This document shows, one piece after another, positions 1 through 11,346 of a stretch of DNA of 64,000 nucleotides. This stretch comes from Phytophthora quininea. Its lineage: Eukaryota > Oomycota > Peronosporomycetes > Peronosporales > Peronosporaceae. The stretch covers positions 124,001-188,000 of the forward strand of contig JAAVTG010001040.1 in NCBI GenBank assembly GCA_011947345.1. The letters are read 5' to 3'. The translations under genes were made by a program, and so were the position numbers. Every line of letters begins with the position of its first letter. Position 1 is the first letter of the stretch. Below the pieces are notes generated by a model, which was not told where the DNA came from, did not search any database, and worked only from the letters and a program-made list of their open reading frames with translations.

Positions 1-571
1 CAGTTGCAGCCAACCCGCTGCGCATCCGAGTGGCGCTGACACCGCTTCTCATAGCCCAAGTACAGTCCCTCGAGCGTCTTGTGCCCAAACAAAGAGACGC
101 AGATACTAGGTACAAACACCACGTGGAGAAATCTTCTCCTGAGGCGGAGTGGTAATATAGTACAATAATTCATTCGATGAGGGATAAGTGATTTTCCTGC
201 TGTAACAGCGTTGCTTTGTGGGTTCGTACACAGATGTCTAGATGCAGCAGTACGCTAGGCTCTGAGGACTTGTAGGTGGTCAACCACACCTTTAGCACAA
301 GTTGTGTAGTCAGGTACAAATGAAGATAATATTGGATAGCGCTATTGCAGGATTGAACAATACTTCGAGTCGTGATCCCTTTTGGTGAAAAAGCCCTTCC
401 TGGTGGTGACTGCAGTCAGTACACGTGGTGCTAACGGCCAGCTGACATTTTTGGTGATATAGCCCACGCCCGTGGTGCTGCGGTCCAAATCAGTGGTACT
501 TACCACCTTCACTCGTCGTTAGCATAGCTAAGTGACATCAATGTACCTCACTGAAAAACGAAAACGAAACC
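1..571. other. Unassigned left edge
   Basis: No open frame, repeat or RNA gene that I recognise. Homology to the copy near 19 kb starts abruptly at about 572, so this stretch lies outside that duplication. Confidence 0.4.
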
Positions 572-1535
572 ATCTGTAGGAGTAGCAGCGCTAATCGTAG
601 CTACATTTTTGCAGAAGCTGGAAGTGCTGACGCTGGATAATCATCTTCACGACAGGATCCCAATACCATCCGCGTCCCGGGGTCGCGCAGCTAATCCTTT
701 CTTAACAATACTTATTCCTGCTTTCCCAACGCTCACTCGGTTGTACAGTACATATCGATTAACAATTCCTTGCCAGCGATTTATAAACCGAGTTGGAATC
801 GTCACGGTGGCTGTAAAATACCAGAGTAGTGATAAAATCTCTGCTTGTGCAATCAGTCTTCGCCCAAGCAGGGTTCTTGCTCTACCTTGCCAAAGCTTCA
901 ACCGTGTTATCAAGTTTTTGTCCAGTTGATTCGCGAGCACTGTGGAGATATCAAAATTGCCGAATGGAATACCGAGATTACGCGTTGTTTCACCGCGTAC
1001 CAGAGTGCGTAGTGGTTCAATGGTCGGTGCTGAGTACCTGTTGTTAAGACTCATTATCACGCTTTTAGCTTGGTTCAGTTGGGCCCCAGAGCCTGCGCAA
1101 TACGTCTCCACAAGTTGGAGTTGTTCTTTTAGCTGACGTTTTCCTTTTGCGAATAACACTGTGTCATCAGCGAAGAAGGCTACTGGTATGCATAAATCTT
1201 GATCTACGCGAACTCCTAGGTTCCGATGTGCTCGTAAGAGATTGCCGAGCGGTTCCAGGGAGAGAGCGAATAGATACGGGGATAATGGATCACCCTGCTT
1301 AACCCTTCGACCAGGTGTCAAGGAGTCTTGAGCCCATCCATTTATCATGAGCGAGCACTCAGATTCTGTGTACATCAGCTTGATCCATGACAGGAAGCGC
1401 GCTCCAAAACCTTGGCGTTCAAGTACACGGAAAAGATATTGGCGATTCACTCTGTCGTAGGCTTTAGCAAAATCCAAAAATGTTGCTAGTCCTTTGTAGT
1501 TTTGAGATGTCATCAAGGAGGAAAATGAATTGATT
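572..1535 (-). mobile_element. LINE reverse-transcriptase fragment
   Basis: Fragment of the reverse transcriptase of a non-LTR retrotransposon, read from about 1,516 down to 647 (289 residues, in frame). It begins just before the DFAKAYDRVNRQYLF stretch and carries the catalytic FADDTVLFAKG motif and a GDPLSPYLFALSLEPL block, both typical of LINE polymerases. The N-terminal endonuclease and the polymerase fingers are missing upstream, and the C-terminus is cut off at about 572, so it is a dead fragment. It is nearly identical to 18,996-19,945. That copy has one A fewer in a short A run, which breaks its frame, while this one is uninterrupted. Confidence 0.85.
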
Positions 1536-2450
1536 AACTGTTTAGCGGATTTCTCGTCTTAAGGTGATAAGCTATCTATCCGTGAGAGTTACGTTCGTGT
1601 CGTCCACATGTGGTGCATGGGTTCCGGGATATTGTTTTCTGGCGGGTCGAAGCCAAGTTTTTGCAGCACACAGACCACAGTAGCGCGGTTGCAATGAAAC
1701 TCATGTGCGTGTTGGTAGAGGAATTGGTAGTGCATCTTGAACGAGTTCAGCAGATTGAGAATACTTGGCACTTCAGCTGTCGTTTCCTGGAAATGAATGT
1801 CGTTCCTTAGTCTCTATGTTGCATGAAACACAATCGCTGTGTAGATCCTCCACAGAAGCATTAGTTCTTTGTGTTCACTTCTCCAGTTCCTACGGAGGTC
1901 TTGCAATCTTGGGAAGAGTAGCAACCTCCAGCTTAGGTCGACGCAAAAGAACGTCGACCACCGGCTCCATCGTTCGCTCCACATTGGTTCTAATGACGGG
2001 CACGTGAAAAACAGTGTTCTACCGTTTCGATCTCCTGGCATTCCGGACGAACGCAGTTTTGGATGGTAGGATTTAGTTCTTTGAGGAAGTATAGTCGTGA
2101 ACCGACTGTGAGGTCTCCGAAGCACATTCGTACTATCACATCATGAATTACCGGCAGTAGATATCCACGTAGAGAAATCACACCAGACAAGGTTTCATGG
2201 ATCCTTTGTCGAGGACACCCCAGGTCTTCCATCGGATGATGCATCAACTCCGGAACTTGGTGGAGAAGCACCTTCCAATCTTGCGATCGCAAATTTGGGA
2301 AGAATCGCGTGGTTGGTTCTGTTGGGAGACAGCTGCTTAGCTTGATTCCAAATATCGGTGGCAACTTCGTACTTCTTACATTCCTCCTGCCTCCGGATGC
2401 GGTAGTAAGCGATGAAATAATCGGCTCATTTGATGGTAGAGCACGAAAAT
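1536..2450 (-). mobile_element. LINE 3' end (C-terminal zinc-binding region)
   Basis: Terminal part of a second, 5'-truncated LINE copy abutting the fragment above. Broken frames at 1,990-2,364, 1,814-2,125 and 1,589-1,771 give the C-terminal region that follows LINE polymerases, with the Cys-Cys-His motif around NPTIQNCVRPECQ. The 3' tail ends near 1,540 in a motif containing GACGAGAAATCCGCTAAA, shared with the tails near 47,200 and 42,280. The frames are disrupted in several places. The same segment recurs at 19,946-20,870 and, shorter, at 42,255-42,868. Confidence 0.75.
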
Positions 2451-2696
2451 GTCATGCGGAAGCACTTTCGTCCCAAGTATTGGAATATTTTCTGTGTGCA
2501 ATAGCACAATGACCTCGGCAACTTATTCGCCGCCCACAGATGGTGACTTCTTGACGGAATCCCAGGCTTCTTCATGCCTTCATCTGCGTGAGGCCTTCAA
2601 GAACAGCGGTATCTACCTCGATGAATGGGCAATAGACAGAAGACCACCTTGGTCGTGTTATGGGACATTCGTCGACAAAGGTAGGTTGCCTTTATC

Positions 2697-3260
2697 ATCC
2701 TGAAGACCACAGGGCAATATGTTCATCTTCAAGCTGTGTAAAACACGATCACACTACAAGGAACTTTATCTAAGAGAAGAAGAGGAGACTAGCTCCTCGC
2801 ATTATCTACCGAGTACCAAGTGATTTAAGACCCTTTTTGAGTGGCGATGGATTTCCGTGTGGCGTGGTCAATTTCGTAGCAGAAAAGGTTTGGTCTGGTT
2901 TTATCTCGAAGTCATTGTCATGAACAGCATGAGAGCCTGCAATCCTTCTTCAACGAGCGCTGCAAACTCCACAAGAACAAAACGGTGGCCAAGGCGTGGA
3001 AGAATGCATTCGGACGCTAGCCGGTATGCGTATTAATAATAACTGTCCCATTCTATCCGTCACGATGGCAAGAAAGCGTTCACAAACATTGATAGCATCC
3101 CATATACAAATCATCGGGATGTGCTGCCACGGCTGAGGGTCTGACAACCACGATCCATCTTTGGTATGGCCACTCCTCGAGAGACGAAGGCACTCGACTT
3201 GTGCTGCTTCCAGCCTCACTTTCCAGTTTGCTTCCGCACACCCAAGCTCTCCAGTCAAAT
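2697..3260 (+). repeat. Conserved effector 5' flank, copy 1
   Basis: Upstream DNA shared by the effector genes at 3,275, 21,659 and (inverted, 61,020-61,520) 60,926. Part of its distal end also recurs at about 14,905-14,990, upstream of the effector at 15,814. The unit runs from a CTGAAGACCACAGGGCAATA-like start through an A-rich stretch to the core promoter, so it was duplicated together with the effector genes. Confidence 0.7.
3214..3229 (+). promoter_or_regulatory. Oomycete core promoter (Inr plus flanking region)
   Basis: CCTCACTTTCCAGTTT lies about 45 bp before the ATG at 3,275. It is close to the oomycete consensus GCTCATTYYNCAWTTT, and equivalent sequences sit at the same place before the other effector paralogues. 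Confidence 0.6.
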
Positions 3261-3274
3261 GTTCCAGCTTCACC

Positions 3275-3835
3275 ATGCGCGTCAGTTCCATCCTACTCGT
3301 GGCCGCCGCCGCCGCTCTCCTCGCCACTTGCAACGTCGCATCGGCTGCGGACAACACCAAGCTGTCCGCGATGACCCAGGCTGAGGCTGGGGAAACCGTC
3401 GATGCTGTCCCCGCCAAGAGGTTCCTGTAAAGCAAACAATAGCATTGAGGACGGCAGCGAGCTGGATGATGACGACGACCTGAACGACGACAACCAGAAC
3501 GACGACGACGACCAGGACGAAGAGCGCACGATCTCGCAGATGAAGACCTTGTCGTCCAAGTTCGCCATGTCGGATGATGCCGTTAACGTTGCTAAACTTC
3601 AGGCTGCTGATGTCTTCCCCAATCTGAAGGGTGTGGACGCTAATCTCATGAAGCTAATCGAGAAAGTCCACGGCGCCAAGGGCAGAATCAACGATTGGCT
3701 AGAGAATGGTCTGTCGCTCAAACAGGTGCAGGCAACATTCGGAGGTCCTGGTGCAACTAAGGACATGCAGGCAACGATCAAACTGTACTCGGGGTCCTGC
3801 TGCGCAAGAAGCAGAGCGGTGTTGCTGCTATGTGA
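3275..3835 (+). pseudogene. RXLR effector pseudogene, stopped inside the RXLR motif
   Basis: Decayed member of the secreted RXLR-dEER effector family, whose intact relatives are delivered into plant cells. The ATG at 3,275 opens a signal peptide (about residues 1-22) and the conserved leader. The frame then stops at 3,428-3,430 right after Arg-Phe-Leu, where relatives have the final Arg codon of RFLR. A second stop and a 2-bp loss follow. The remaining acidic dEER region and C-terminal module continue in another frame (about 3,435-3,835), with a further 1-bp loss near 3,790. The C-terminus matches the intact gene at 61,879-62,421. The surviving product would be a 51-residue secreted peptide without a complete RXLR motif. 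Confidence 0.85.
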
Positions 3836-4039
3836 GCTGGCAGGGGCCCTAAGAACCACATCAGTGAACGCGTTTGCCTGTACAATTTTCGTACTACCTG
3901 TACTACGTTTTGGCGTTGTGCAAGTATGACTCAAACCCCGATGGTCGGCAACGTGACTTTGAAATTGCGAGCACATTGCGAAGCGATGCAATACTCAGGG
4001 TGTCCTTGCCGTTTGACCTCCTAAACAATCCTTCGTTAG
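3395..4039 (+). repeat. Effector body plus 3' flank, duplicated at 62,005-62,625
   Basis: The second half of the effector at 3,275 and about 200 bp of its 3' flank match the intact effector locus at 62 kb, including the long shared block around CAACGTGACTTTGAAATTGC. Similarity ends at CTTCGTTAG in both copies: here a different effector relic follows, there an orphan C-terminus. Confidence 0.75.
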
Positions 4040-4050
4040 TCAACCCCACC

Positions 4051-4300
4051 ATGCGCCTCAGCTTCACCGCGGTCATGGCTACCGTCTTCGGACACCACTA
4101 AGATCTCCGCGATGACCCACGCGACCCCTATCAAGTGATGCCCGCGCAACAAGCAGCAGATTATGGAGGAGGAGTTGGGAGCGCTATGCAAAGATTGATA
4201 ACACGGTTAGGAGTCTTCACCAGACTTTGAAGGACCACAAAGAAAATGTGGCCGAAGCAAGGCGTCAAACTAACTTGGGCAACAAGTAGACCGAGAAGTG
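4051..4300 (+). pseudogene. RXLR effector relic (broken signal peptide)
   Basis: An ATG at 4,051 opens a short signal-like peptide (16 residues) that stops at 4,099-4,101. The following DNA still resembles the effector leader (AAGATCTCCGCGATGACCCA) and an acidic stretch after it (about 4,150-4,180), out of frame. I read it as a heavily decayed effector. No intact C-terminal module can be recognised. Confidence 0.55.
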
Positions 4301-7179
4301 TGCGCGAGGCTCTTCTTCATGAAGTACTGTTGTTGAGGTGAGCCGCACTGTCGTTGCCGGCGACGAGGATTCCGCTATCAGTTCAACAGGAGGCACGCGC
4401 TCAACACTGCAATCGGCCCGAGGCTGCGTGGCTGGCCTACGAGGGTTGTGTAGTTACATCGAGTCATCCGCACTGATCACCAAGCCATCCGCACAAAACA
4501 CCTAGAATAGCACTCGACATCATCACACTCAAAGAAATGAGACGGCGCCAAACAACTAGAGGATTGGGCTGGTAGTGCTACTGTTGGGCAGAATCTGCCC
4601 AACTTGGCGTGCCTTCAGGCGACTCCATGAGTAGTTCTACATGTAGCAGTCAACCTCGTCTCCTTCATATCAACCTCAACGCATTTCGTACCCACTCATG
4701 TACACCTGCAAATCGTGAATTGTCGACCCGTTGTGCAGCATTCACACACTGCAACAGCTGCAGCTCCACCGTCGACAGCAAAACTTCGCGGATTATCGGC
4801 CATGCCCAGCGGTCCGTTCACTGCTGTCGTCTACCAGTATTTGCCAGCTCTGGAAAGAATCCTTACCGGCTACTTTCGACACAGGCGTGCATTTGGTCTT
4901 GGATGTTCGTTGTGTTGGTGTCAACATCCATCTGCTCAGCCGAAAAATGCTTTAGTCGATACAAATCTCAAATGTAAATAAATTCAGCTTTTAGCGCCTT
5001 ATATTTTGAATGACCTGAAAATAAACGATAAACCTGTAGAAAGCATACAAAACAGCGAATTTATTAACGTTGACCACTTGAAATTTGTACAGGCTCAGTA
5101 CCTACTTTTGGGGTGTGCGACACATATTGCCGAATTTATCCCTATAGCGCTGTCGTACAACGCAACCGTTGCACTACCAGGAAAACATACTAATGAACCT
5201 AAGTACGAATCGCGATTTAATGGCTTCGTTGGCACGAGGGTGTCTCGCCTACGTTTTGAGCCCCTGTCTGGCCCGGAATATTGAAAACTCGAAAAGCAGT
5301 GCTGCCTTCAAAAAATACCTCGACTTTTAGGGAGGCAAAATCGCTCCATGTTTGGGATGATTGTGGATTCAATATTTTCTCGAATTTCGAAGTTTGCATA
5401 TTATCGGGAAGCTGGCGTTAAAAAGCAATCAAAATAGTGTGGTTTTAGACGTTTTACGAGTGTTTTTAGTTTTGAAATTTTGGTTGTCCGGTTATTTCCG
5501 AGATTTGATTGGTCAACTTTAAGTGCGATTATCTCGATAACTCTAAATGATACATCAGAGCAATTAAGAGAGAATTGAGTCCTGAGTTTGAAGGCTGTTT
5601 TGAATCGACCCTTCCTCGCTGATGGTGACTTTTCCCGACGGACTCAAGGTTCGCAACCAAATTGCAGCTCAAAACGCAAACACCATAAGAGCGAACTGAG
5701 TCTTGAATTTGTTGTCCTACAGTCACTCTAAAAATTGCGCCCATAGTGAACGCAAGGTTAAAAGGAAATCTGCAGTCCGTGGTCGCGAAACCAGTGCATA
5801 TATCCAGGGCTAAAGTCCTCGTTTTTGCTTTCTTGAGCTCCTTCATTCTCGGGCAAGGAGCTTCAGAGCATACGGCTGAGTTGGTCGTGTCTGCTGGGCA
5901 TATTGAAGGCTGCTCGCGTGATGATACACTGTGACGATGAGACCACTCCGCGGAAGCGCCCAGTGTGCTCGTGGCGGAGCCCATGTAAAGCACGGTCTTG
6001 GCCCTTGAGAGCTTCCGTACTTGAGTGCGGTCGCCCTGAGTGCGGTAGCCAAGCTCTTTTCGCATTGAAGTGCCGTCTCATCACATGTGATGGCCTCTTC
6101 CAGCTCTTTCCGGCCACATTTTACGCCAAAATGAATGAATCGATTCCGTACTTTTCACTGCAACAATTTGGAGTTTTGCTGTTCAAAATGTCGCAGGCAC
6201 GCCTGGGGCCGCTGCGCTAGTTCGCTCACACTTTTTATTGTACTTTTTGGCTTCAGACTCTGGATTCAAAATCACTCTTAATTGCTCTATTAGTATCATT
6301 TGGTGTTGTGTTGTCTCAAATGTATCCGACACCGAAAGGATGTACGGGTCACCAAGAGAAATGTATGAATCACCATAAATAAAATACACGCATCATCAAG
6401 GAAAATAACACAATGTCATACAATTACGGGCGAGCGGAGCGAGCACGAGACTCACTTTTGAGTGTTCACCTTCTGTCAACGCCCGCCGATTAGGCGGGAC
6501 TGTACGCCGCGAGCGAGCAGAGCGAGCGCTGCAACCCGATAATTTTTCTAGTCACCGCGTCTGGCCGAAGCCCGCAGAGAGAGCCAACGTGCGAGTGTCC
6601 GCCCTGATGAAGTTCCATACACAGGAAGGTCATTTGCACTCCCGAATGTTGTGGTGTATAAAAGATGCTACCACTGCGCTCAGACACCTACTAACGGAGG
6701 GGTACCCTGGATATCCGTGGGGATGCTGAAGTTGTGCTCACCTTGTGTACCCGTCGGCGGGCTGAATCTGCTCTTCGGGTGCTTCGAGGATGCTTGATCT
6801 ATCAGGTATGATCTCAAGGGGTTGAGAGTCGATCGGTCGTCCTGGCCAAGTAGTAACTCCAGTAGACCTCGGATCCGCACTTGGTACTAGTGGATATGGC
6901 CAATATACTATCCAGATCACCCGAGCACTGCTTGATCCGTAGTGACCCCGACGTAGCTTGACTGGGCCAATGTAGTTCTCGTAGTCTTAAGCACTAGGAA
7001 GGGCACTTGAGGTGTACAAGGCAAATTCGACTCTGAATTAAGCAAATTATGAGTGGATCCATGGAGATGCCATCCCAAAACCTATCATCTGCACCATTTC
7101 TATACCTGCCGCTGAATGTTGTTGCTTGGTCAGTCCTCTGGTGTGCCAGATCCACATTTGGAACGGTCCCACCTGCACA
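4301..7179. other. Gene-poor stretch, no supported gene
   Basis: AT-richer DNA with short open frames only and no domain I recognise. A perfect 21-bp palindrome sits at 4,583-4,603. Near 6,430 and 6,512 the motif GCGAGC(G/A)GAGCGAGC occurs twice about 80 bp apart, which may be ends of a small DNA transposon. A frame at 5,863-6,117 (minus) has coding-like composition but I cannot assign it. Confidence 0.35.
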
Positions 7180-7185
7180 TCTGGA

Positions 7186-8112
7186 TCACCCATGCTTGGA
7201 TTCATTGCTTCCACGATGTACCTTTATCTGAGTCAGCATTCTGGGTTCCCGTATTGGCCCAAATTCTGGAAAACCGCTTCGCCACACATAATCAGGGTAA
7301 ATTTCATCCACGAGATAATATAGTTGTTGACATTCTTTGCCCGAGACTGAGTACGAGAACACATCAAACACACTCCGCTGAGGATGTGATGATTAACGAG
7401 AGAACAACAATTTACAATGTTGATGTCTACGTACTCAAAGCACAACGCCAAATTAATAATTGCATGCATCACCTCGTTGACATAACGTACCGCGATTGAT
7501 CCAGCTGTGCCAAAGTAAAATGCCAAATCCACAATCGATAGTCTGCTACAACTTCGAGCACCACTGAAGGCTTGCCTTCTTTCCCTGGAAAATGTCCTTT
7601 CCATGCATAGGGACTCATATCCCACATTCAATGCATGCAGTCGAGGGGGACAATACACCTCGGAAACCCCTGGCTGCAGCAAAATTGAGCTGGTGCTAGG
7701 TGTCTTGGTGGGTTGACGTCCAAAGATACTCTCCTTCAAATATAGCTACAACTGCTCGGCAGAACTTCTTAGAGTAAGCCAGGACAGTGCTTTCACCAAT
7801 TGTCATCTAATGAGTCAGAGCATCAACCGTACGCTAGCATTCGCATGGCTGCGCAGCACTTCAGGAAAGGGAGAAACCCTTTCTTCCCAGCGCCTCGACA
7901 CGTTGGCTGAAATCGTTATCTCGGGCAGCAACTTCATCCATGATTCTTGTGAAGAGAGCTATCCGCATCCGGAACCGACGATGAAAGTACTTCTCGGGAT
8001 ATCGCGGCCTCTCAGCAAAGTAAATATTCCACAGCCTGTTATGACCGTCTTCGAAGTCACGATTCATATTCGCAGCTTTGCCGTGAATGGATCCTATCTT
8101 CTCCGCTTCCAT
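7186..8112 (-). pseudogene. PIF/Harbinger-like transposase relic
   Basis: Reading from 8,112 downward, the first 83 residues contain a HRRFRMRIALFTRIMDEV stretch typical of the start of Harbinger/HARBI1-type transposases (DDE_Tnp_4 family). After a break, DNA at about 7,700-7,480 encodes, across two frames, pieces resembling LDCMHW, WKG.F.GKEGKPSVVLE and ADY.LWIWH, the family's catalytic core. Stops and shifts make it non-functional. Terminal inverted repeats were not located. Confidence 0.6.
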
Positions 8113-8529
8113 GGTGCTTTCTGGACCGCTTGGATGAGGAGTGGGAGGAATGGCTGTGGATGTAACGTTTAGTGGTAGTGAGAATACAAGCAGATAAACG
8201 GTTACTTGGACTACTTACATCTTCATCGTCGCTGCGGGAACAGGTGTCTAGATCCTCATCGTCCTCGCTTAAAGCCGGTAGGATCTAGATCCTCGTTGGC
8301 CCCCATCGCAGTGAAGGGAGAACTGGCAAAGGTCGCGAGAGGAAGGTCTCTTTTGAAACTATGCGGTGGGGATCGATGATTTTGCTGCTCACAGCAACTG
8401 ACCAGCGAATCGTTATTTTCGGATTTGCTACCCGATTAGCTGCCACGCGGTGAAGACACCCTAAGGGCCGGGTCCATGACCTCAGCCCCAATACAAACTC
8501 AGAGCTGATTTTTCCCATGCGCCAGCCCG
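8113..8529. other. Unassigned spacer
   Basis: No gene recognised between the transposase relic and the effector C-terminal fragment. It contains a CTAGATCCTCATCGTCCTCG-type repeated acidic-codon stretch near 8,250 that could be further effector decay. Confidence 0.25.
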
Positions 8530-8705
8530 GGACTCCAGTCACTCTCTTAATGAAGAAGTCATACCTACGCCAGATCTTAAAGAAACACAGCGAATCTGCT
8601 AAAGTTTACGAGGTCAAGCTCCCGAGACAAATAAACTTCCGCAATAAAGATACCAAGGAGGTATACACAGAGATCTGCATGATGAAGTGTCGGGGCGGCG
8701 CATAA
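8530..8705 (+). pseudogene. Effector C-terminal fragment
   Basis: An open frame ending at 8,705 encodes LMKKSYLRQILKKHSESAKV followed by a short basic tail. The same module occurs in the effector relic at 12,717-12,890. There is no signal peptide or RXLR motif upstream. I interpret it as a surviving C-terminal module of the effector family. Confidence 0.5.
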
Positions 8706-9257
8706 ACCTTTATTCTGGCCCTCAAGCAGTTGCTCAGCTCAGTATTGAAGAGAACTACTGGTAAATTGCTAGGTGCTTCTCTATTTCAGTGCTCTATTGG
8801 ATTCACAACGACAAATCTATCACGGTTTAATCGTCATCGATTGTCTTATTGTGTCTGTTGACCCACAACATTTAAGCAAAACATATAGTAGTAGTTTACT
8901 ATTTCGACAGCATACCGATTGTGCAGCATCACAGGCAACCGCGTCAACCTATTTTCGTTTGTTTGGCTGGTCGGAGGAGCGCTTGTCTCACTAGCGAGCC
9001 GGCTGGAAACATGTGTCGTGGTGGGATTTCCCCTCAAATTTGATCCAGACTTAACATCCTGCTTGAGCTTCGGCGTCACCTCAGAAACATGACGAACATT
9101 TTAGCAGACAACGGTCGTTCAATCTTCAGATGGGCATCTCTTACCACAATTCACGAGCGAATGATTTCATGCGTCCTCAAGCACCAACATCGTGGCCTGA
9201 AGTCCACTTCACGATTTGCTGTCGAGAACTTAACTTCTACTGCAACAACAAACCACC
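8706..9257. other. Unassigned spacer
   Basis: No supported gene. A weak promoter-like sequence (TCCACTTCACGATTT) lies near 9,200, upstream of the next effector relic. Confidence 0.3.
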
Positions 9258-9460
9258 ATGCGTCTCACTTCCGTCCTCGTCATGGCTGCCGTCGCTCTTT
9301 TCGCCAGCTCTGAGACTGCCTCTGTTTTGGATCAGAAACTCTCGACGATCAACTCGGTCAGCGCTGTCCAGGCCTTCGACAAATAGCAGAGGTTTTAACA
9401 TCCAAGTACCAAGATGACGACTCCATCGATTGCATTTGAGTCTTTCGAAGGCCAATTAAC
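9258..9460 (+). pseudogene. RXLR effector relic, stopped before and inside RXLR
   Basis: The ATG at 9,258 opens a clear signal peptide and the conserved leader (LDQKLSTINSVSAVQAF, about residues 25-41). It stops at 9,384-9,386 after 42 residues. The next codons would read Gln-Arg-Phe and then another stop, exactly where relatives have Arg-Phe-Leu-Arg. Downstream similarity to the gene at 56,129 continues for about 40 bp (TCCAAGTACCAAGATGACGA) and then fades. A 42-residue secreted peptide is all that could be made. Confidence 0.7.
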
Positions 9461-10527
9461 TATAGTAGCTCGGTAAGTGTTAACGTCGAACTAATATATC
9501 TCTGTTGAAGTGGTCCACCGCAGCTCGCAATCGATTACAGGTAGCCTACGCAGCGATGATGCGTGCTTGCGGCCCGGTGCAGCGACTACGCATGCACAGG
9601 ACTCACGCCTGGGAAAACTGGCGGCTGTGAGCGAGAGGCGTCTTCGTGCCTGCAAGTAATTGGCTGTTTAGACTTTAGACCAATAGAACACAGGGCAGCT
9701 GGCAAAGCAGTTTAATTACCTTAATAAAGCTCACTTTGGCTTTTGCCTTCCAACAATTGACAATCTGTTTGCCTGAAAATCGTCATACTATCAATCCCTG
9801 GTGGTGAAACGCTCGGTGTAGGCACAGGCGGGGGTGCCGGTGTAGTTGTTTATTTTCCTGAGAAGAAAGGCATGGAACACCTGACCGCCCGGTTCGACAA
9901 GGTCAAAGAAAAGCTGCCAGAGTTTTAGGCCAGCCAGCGAGAGCTACTCATCCTCGCTGGCAGAGTTCTCTGCGCAGTCGGTTCATTTCGGTTCGAGCGT
10001 CGCCGCCAGCAAGCCTCGCTTCAATAGCTCGATTCGGCCCCATGCTCGGCACGCCCAACGAATTTCAAGAGCTGACTGCATCCCCAGGCGGAGGTCCGCC
10101 TGAAGCATGCCCACGTACGAGAGCACCATGTCCACGGCGAACGACGCCCACTGGCACATCTCGGTCATGTGAGACCGCTCCATGGTCTGTCGGACGCTGC
10201 TCGGGGTACTGCCCTCGACCTGTGATGTGGCCACTGCGAATCCGTGGAGGAAGGTTCGCCGGCCGGAGCAAAGGAACCTGTACAAGTTGTCAGAATCAGT
10301 GTCTCCTCGAACTTCAGCACGCGTCGATGGCCTGGTAGACGTCCACCGCCTAATCATGGACCTACTGGCGAGTATAACGCACTAATACACGCCAACTAGG
10401 TCCAGTATTTCCGCAACACCCGTCGCCACGTCCAGGGATCCCTTCGTGCCCGACAATGTTAGAAAACGTTACTAGACTGTTTAGATCTAGCTTATAGTTT
10501 ATTTATAGTTTATAACTCGACTCGAAA
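9461..10527. other. Unassigned stretch
   Basis: No domain recognised. A minus-strand frame at 9,983-10,357 (124 codons) has no visible motif and is not supported as a gene. Confidence 0.3.
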
Positions 10528-11151
10528 TTATCTACTTACGCGGTGTCGAGACCGAAAGCCTCTCCTAGTAGGGTCTAGCATCATTTCCCACGCCAAGTCC
10601 AGCCTAAAATCTAAGTGCTTCATTGCAGACTTGCCCAGTTGAACTTTATGGAGCCTGTAGATGTTAACGATTGTGGTGTCCAGCATCCAATAGAACAGAG
10701 GCATCCAATTGCGCTCTTGGATTAGCTGTGTGGAGTAATAACTGCGATACGACACCAGGCGGAAGGTGCACTTCTGCGTTGTGGTCGTTAAACTGGCTTG
10801 TCATGGCCAGATATCCGCACTTCAATCCGAGAAGGATGGCTGCGTCGCTGCTATTAATGCCGTCGTCGGCCGCCTTCAGTCCATGCAGCAAGGCGGCACC
10901 GTTATCTACGCCGTCCAGGTCATCGGTTGGGAACTTCTCGTGATTCTCTTTGTCTTCTATTGAAGGAACAGCCTCACCGCACTTGGCTTCGTCTTCGGAA
11001 GAAGCATCACTGTCCTAGTCGCCTCCCCGTCCTCGTTGGTGACATCGGACAAAATACAGTCATCTTCGGACGAAATACTCACCCCATCTGATTCAACGAG
11101 CAGCTCCTTTCGTCGCGAGCGCCAAGAGAAGATAGCATCTTCATCCGACAT
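10528..11151 (-). pseudogene. piggyBac-like transposase relic
   Basis: The frame at 10,755-10,528 carries YYSTQLIQERNWMPLFYWML then DTTIVNIYRLHK, close to the C-terminal part of piggyBac-type (DDE_Tnp_1_7) transposases. A separate minus frame starting at 11,151 is acidic and Ser-rich, like the N-terminus of such proteins. The catalytic middle is missing or scrambled between them. No terminal repeats identified. Confidence 0.45.
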
Positions 11152-11346
11152 GCTGATGGGTTCACAATGGGGGTAGGCGCGTTTTTAGATTGTAATATTC
11201 TAATTGTGTCGGGCGCGAAGGGATAACCGAAATGAACCTATTTGCCCCAATGCCTGTATTGATGGAGGAAAGCTGGCGACGTTTAAACCTGACAAAACCT
11301 GGCAAAATATCCGGAGCGATCTTGCAACTTTCAGCCGCTGATAAGA

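Larger units (their letters stand above)
572..3010. repeat. 2.4 kb near-identical duplication, copy 1
   Basis: Direct repeat of about 18,996-21,432 (offset about 18,424, falling to 18,422 through small indels). By eye I count roughly fifteen differences over 2.4 kb, several of them one-base length changes in homopolymers. It carries the two LINE pieces plus about 0.55 kb of effector upstream DNA. Similarity drops sharply at about 3,010, just before the effector promoter. Confidence 0.85.

Noticed and set aside
4583..4603. 21-bp perfect palindrome GTTGGGCAGAATCTGCCCAAC
   Set aside because: No T-tract, gene end or partner copy nearby. Recorded as a sequence feature but no function is supported.
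9983..10357. 124-codon minus-strand frame as a gene
   Set aside because: No motif, no paralogue in the window, and similar-length frames occur on the opposite strand in the same place.
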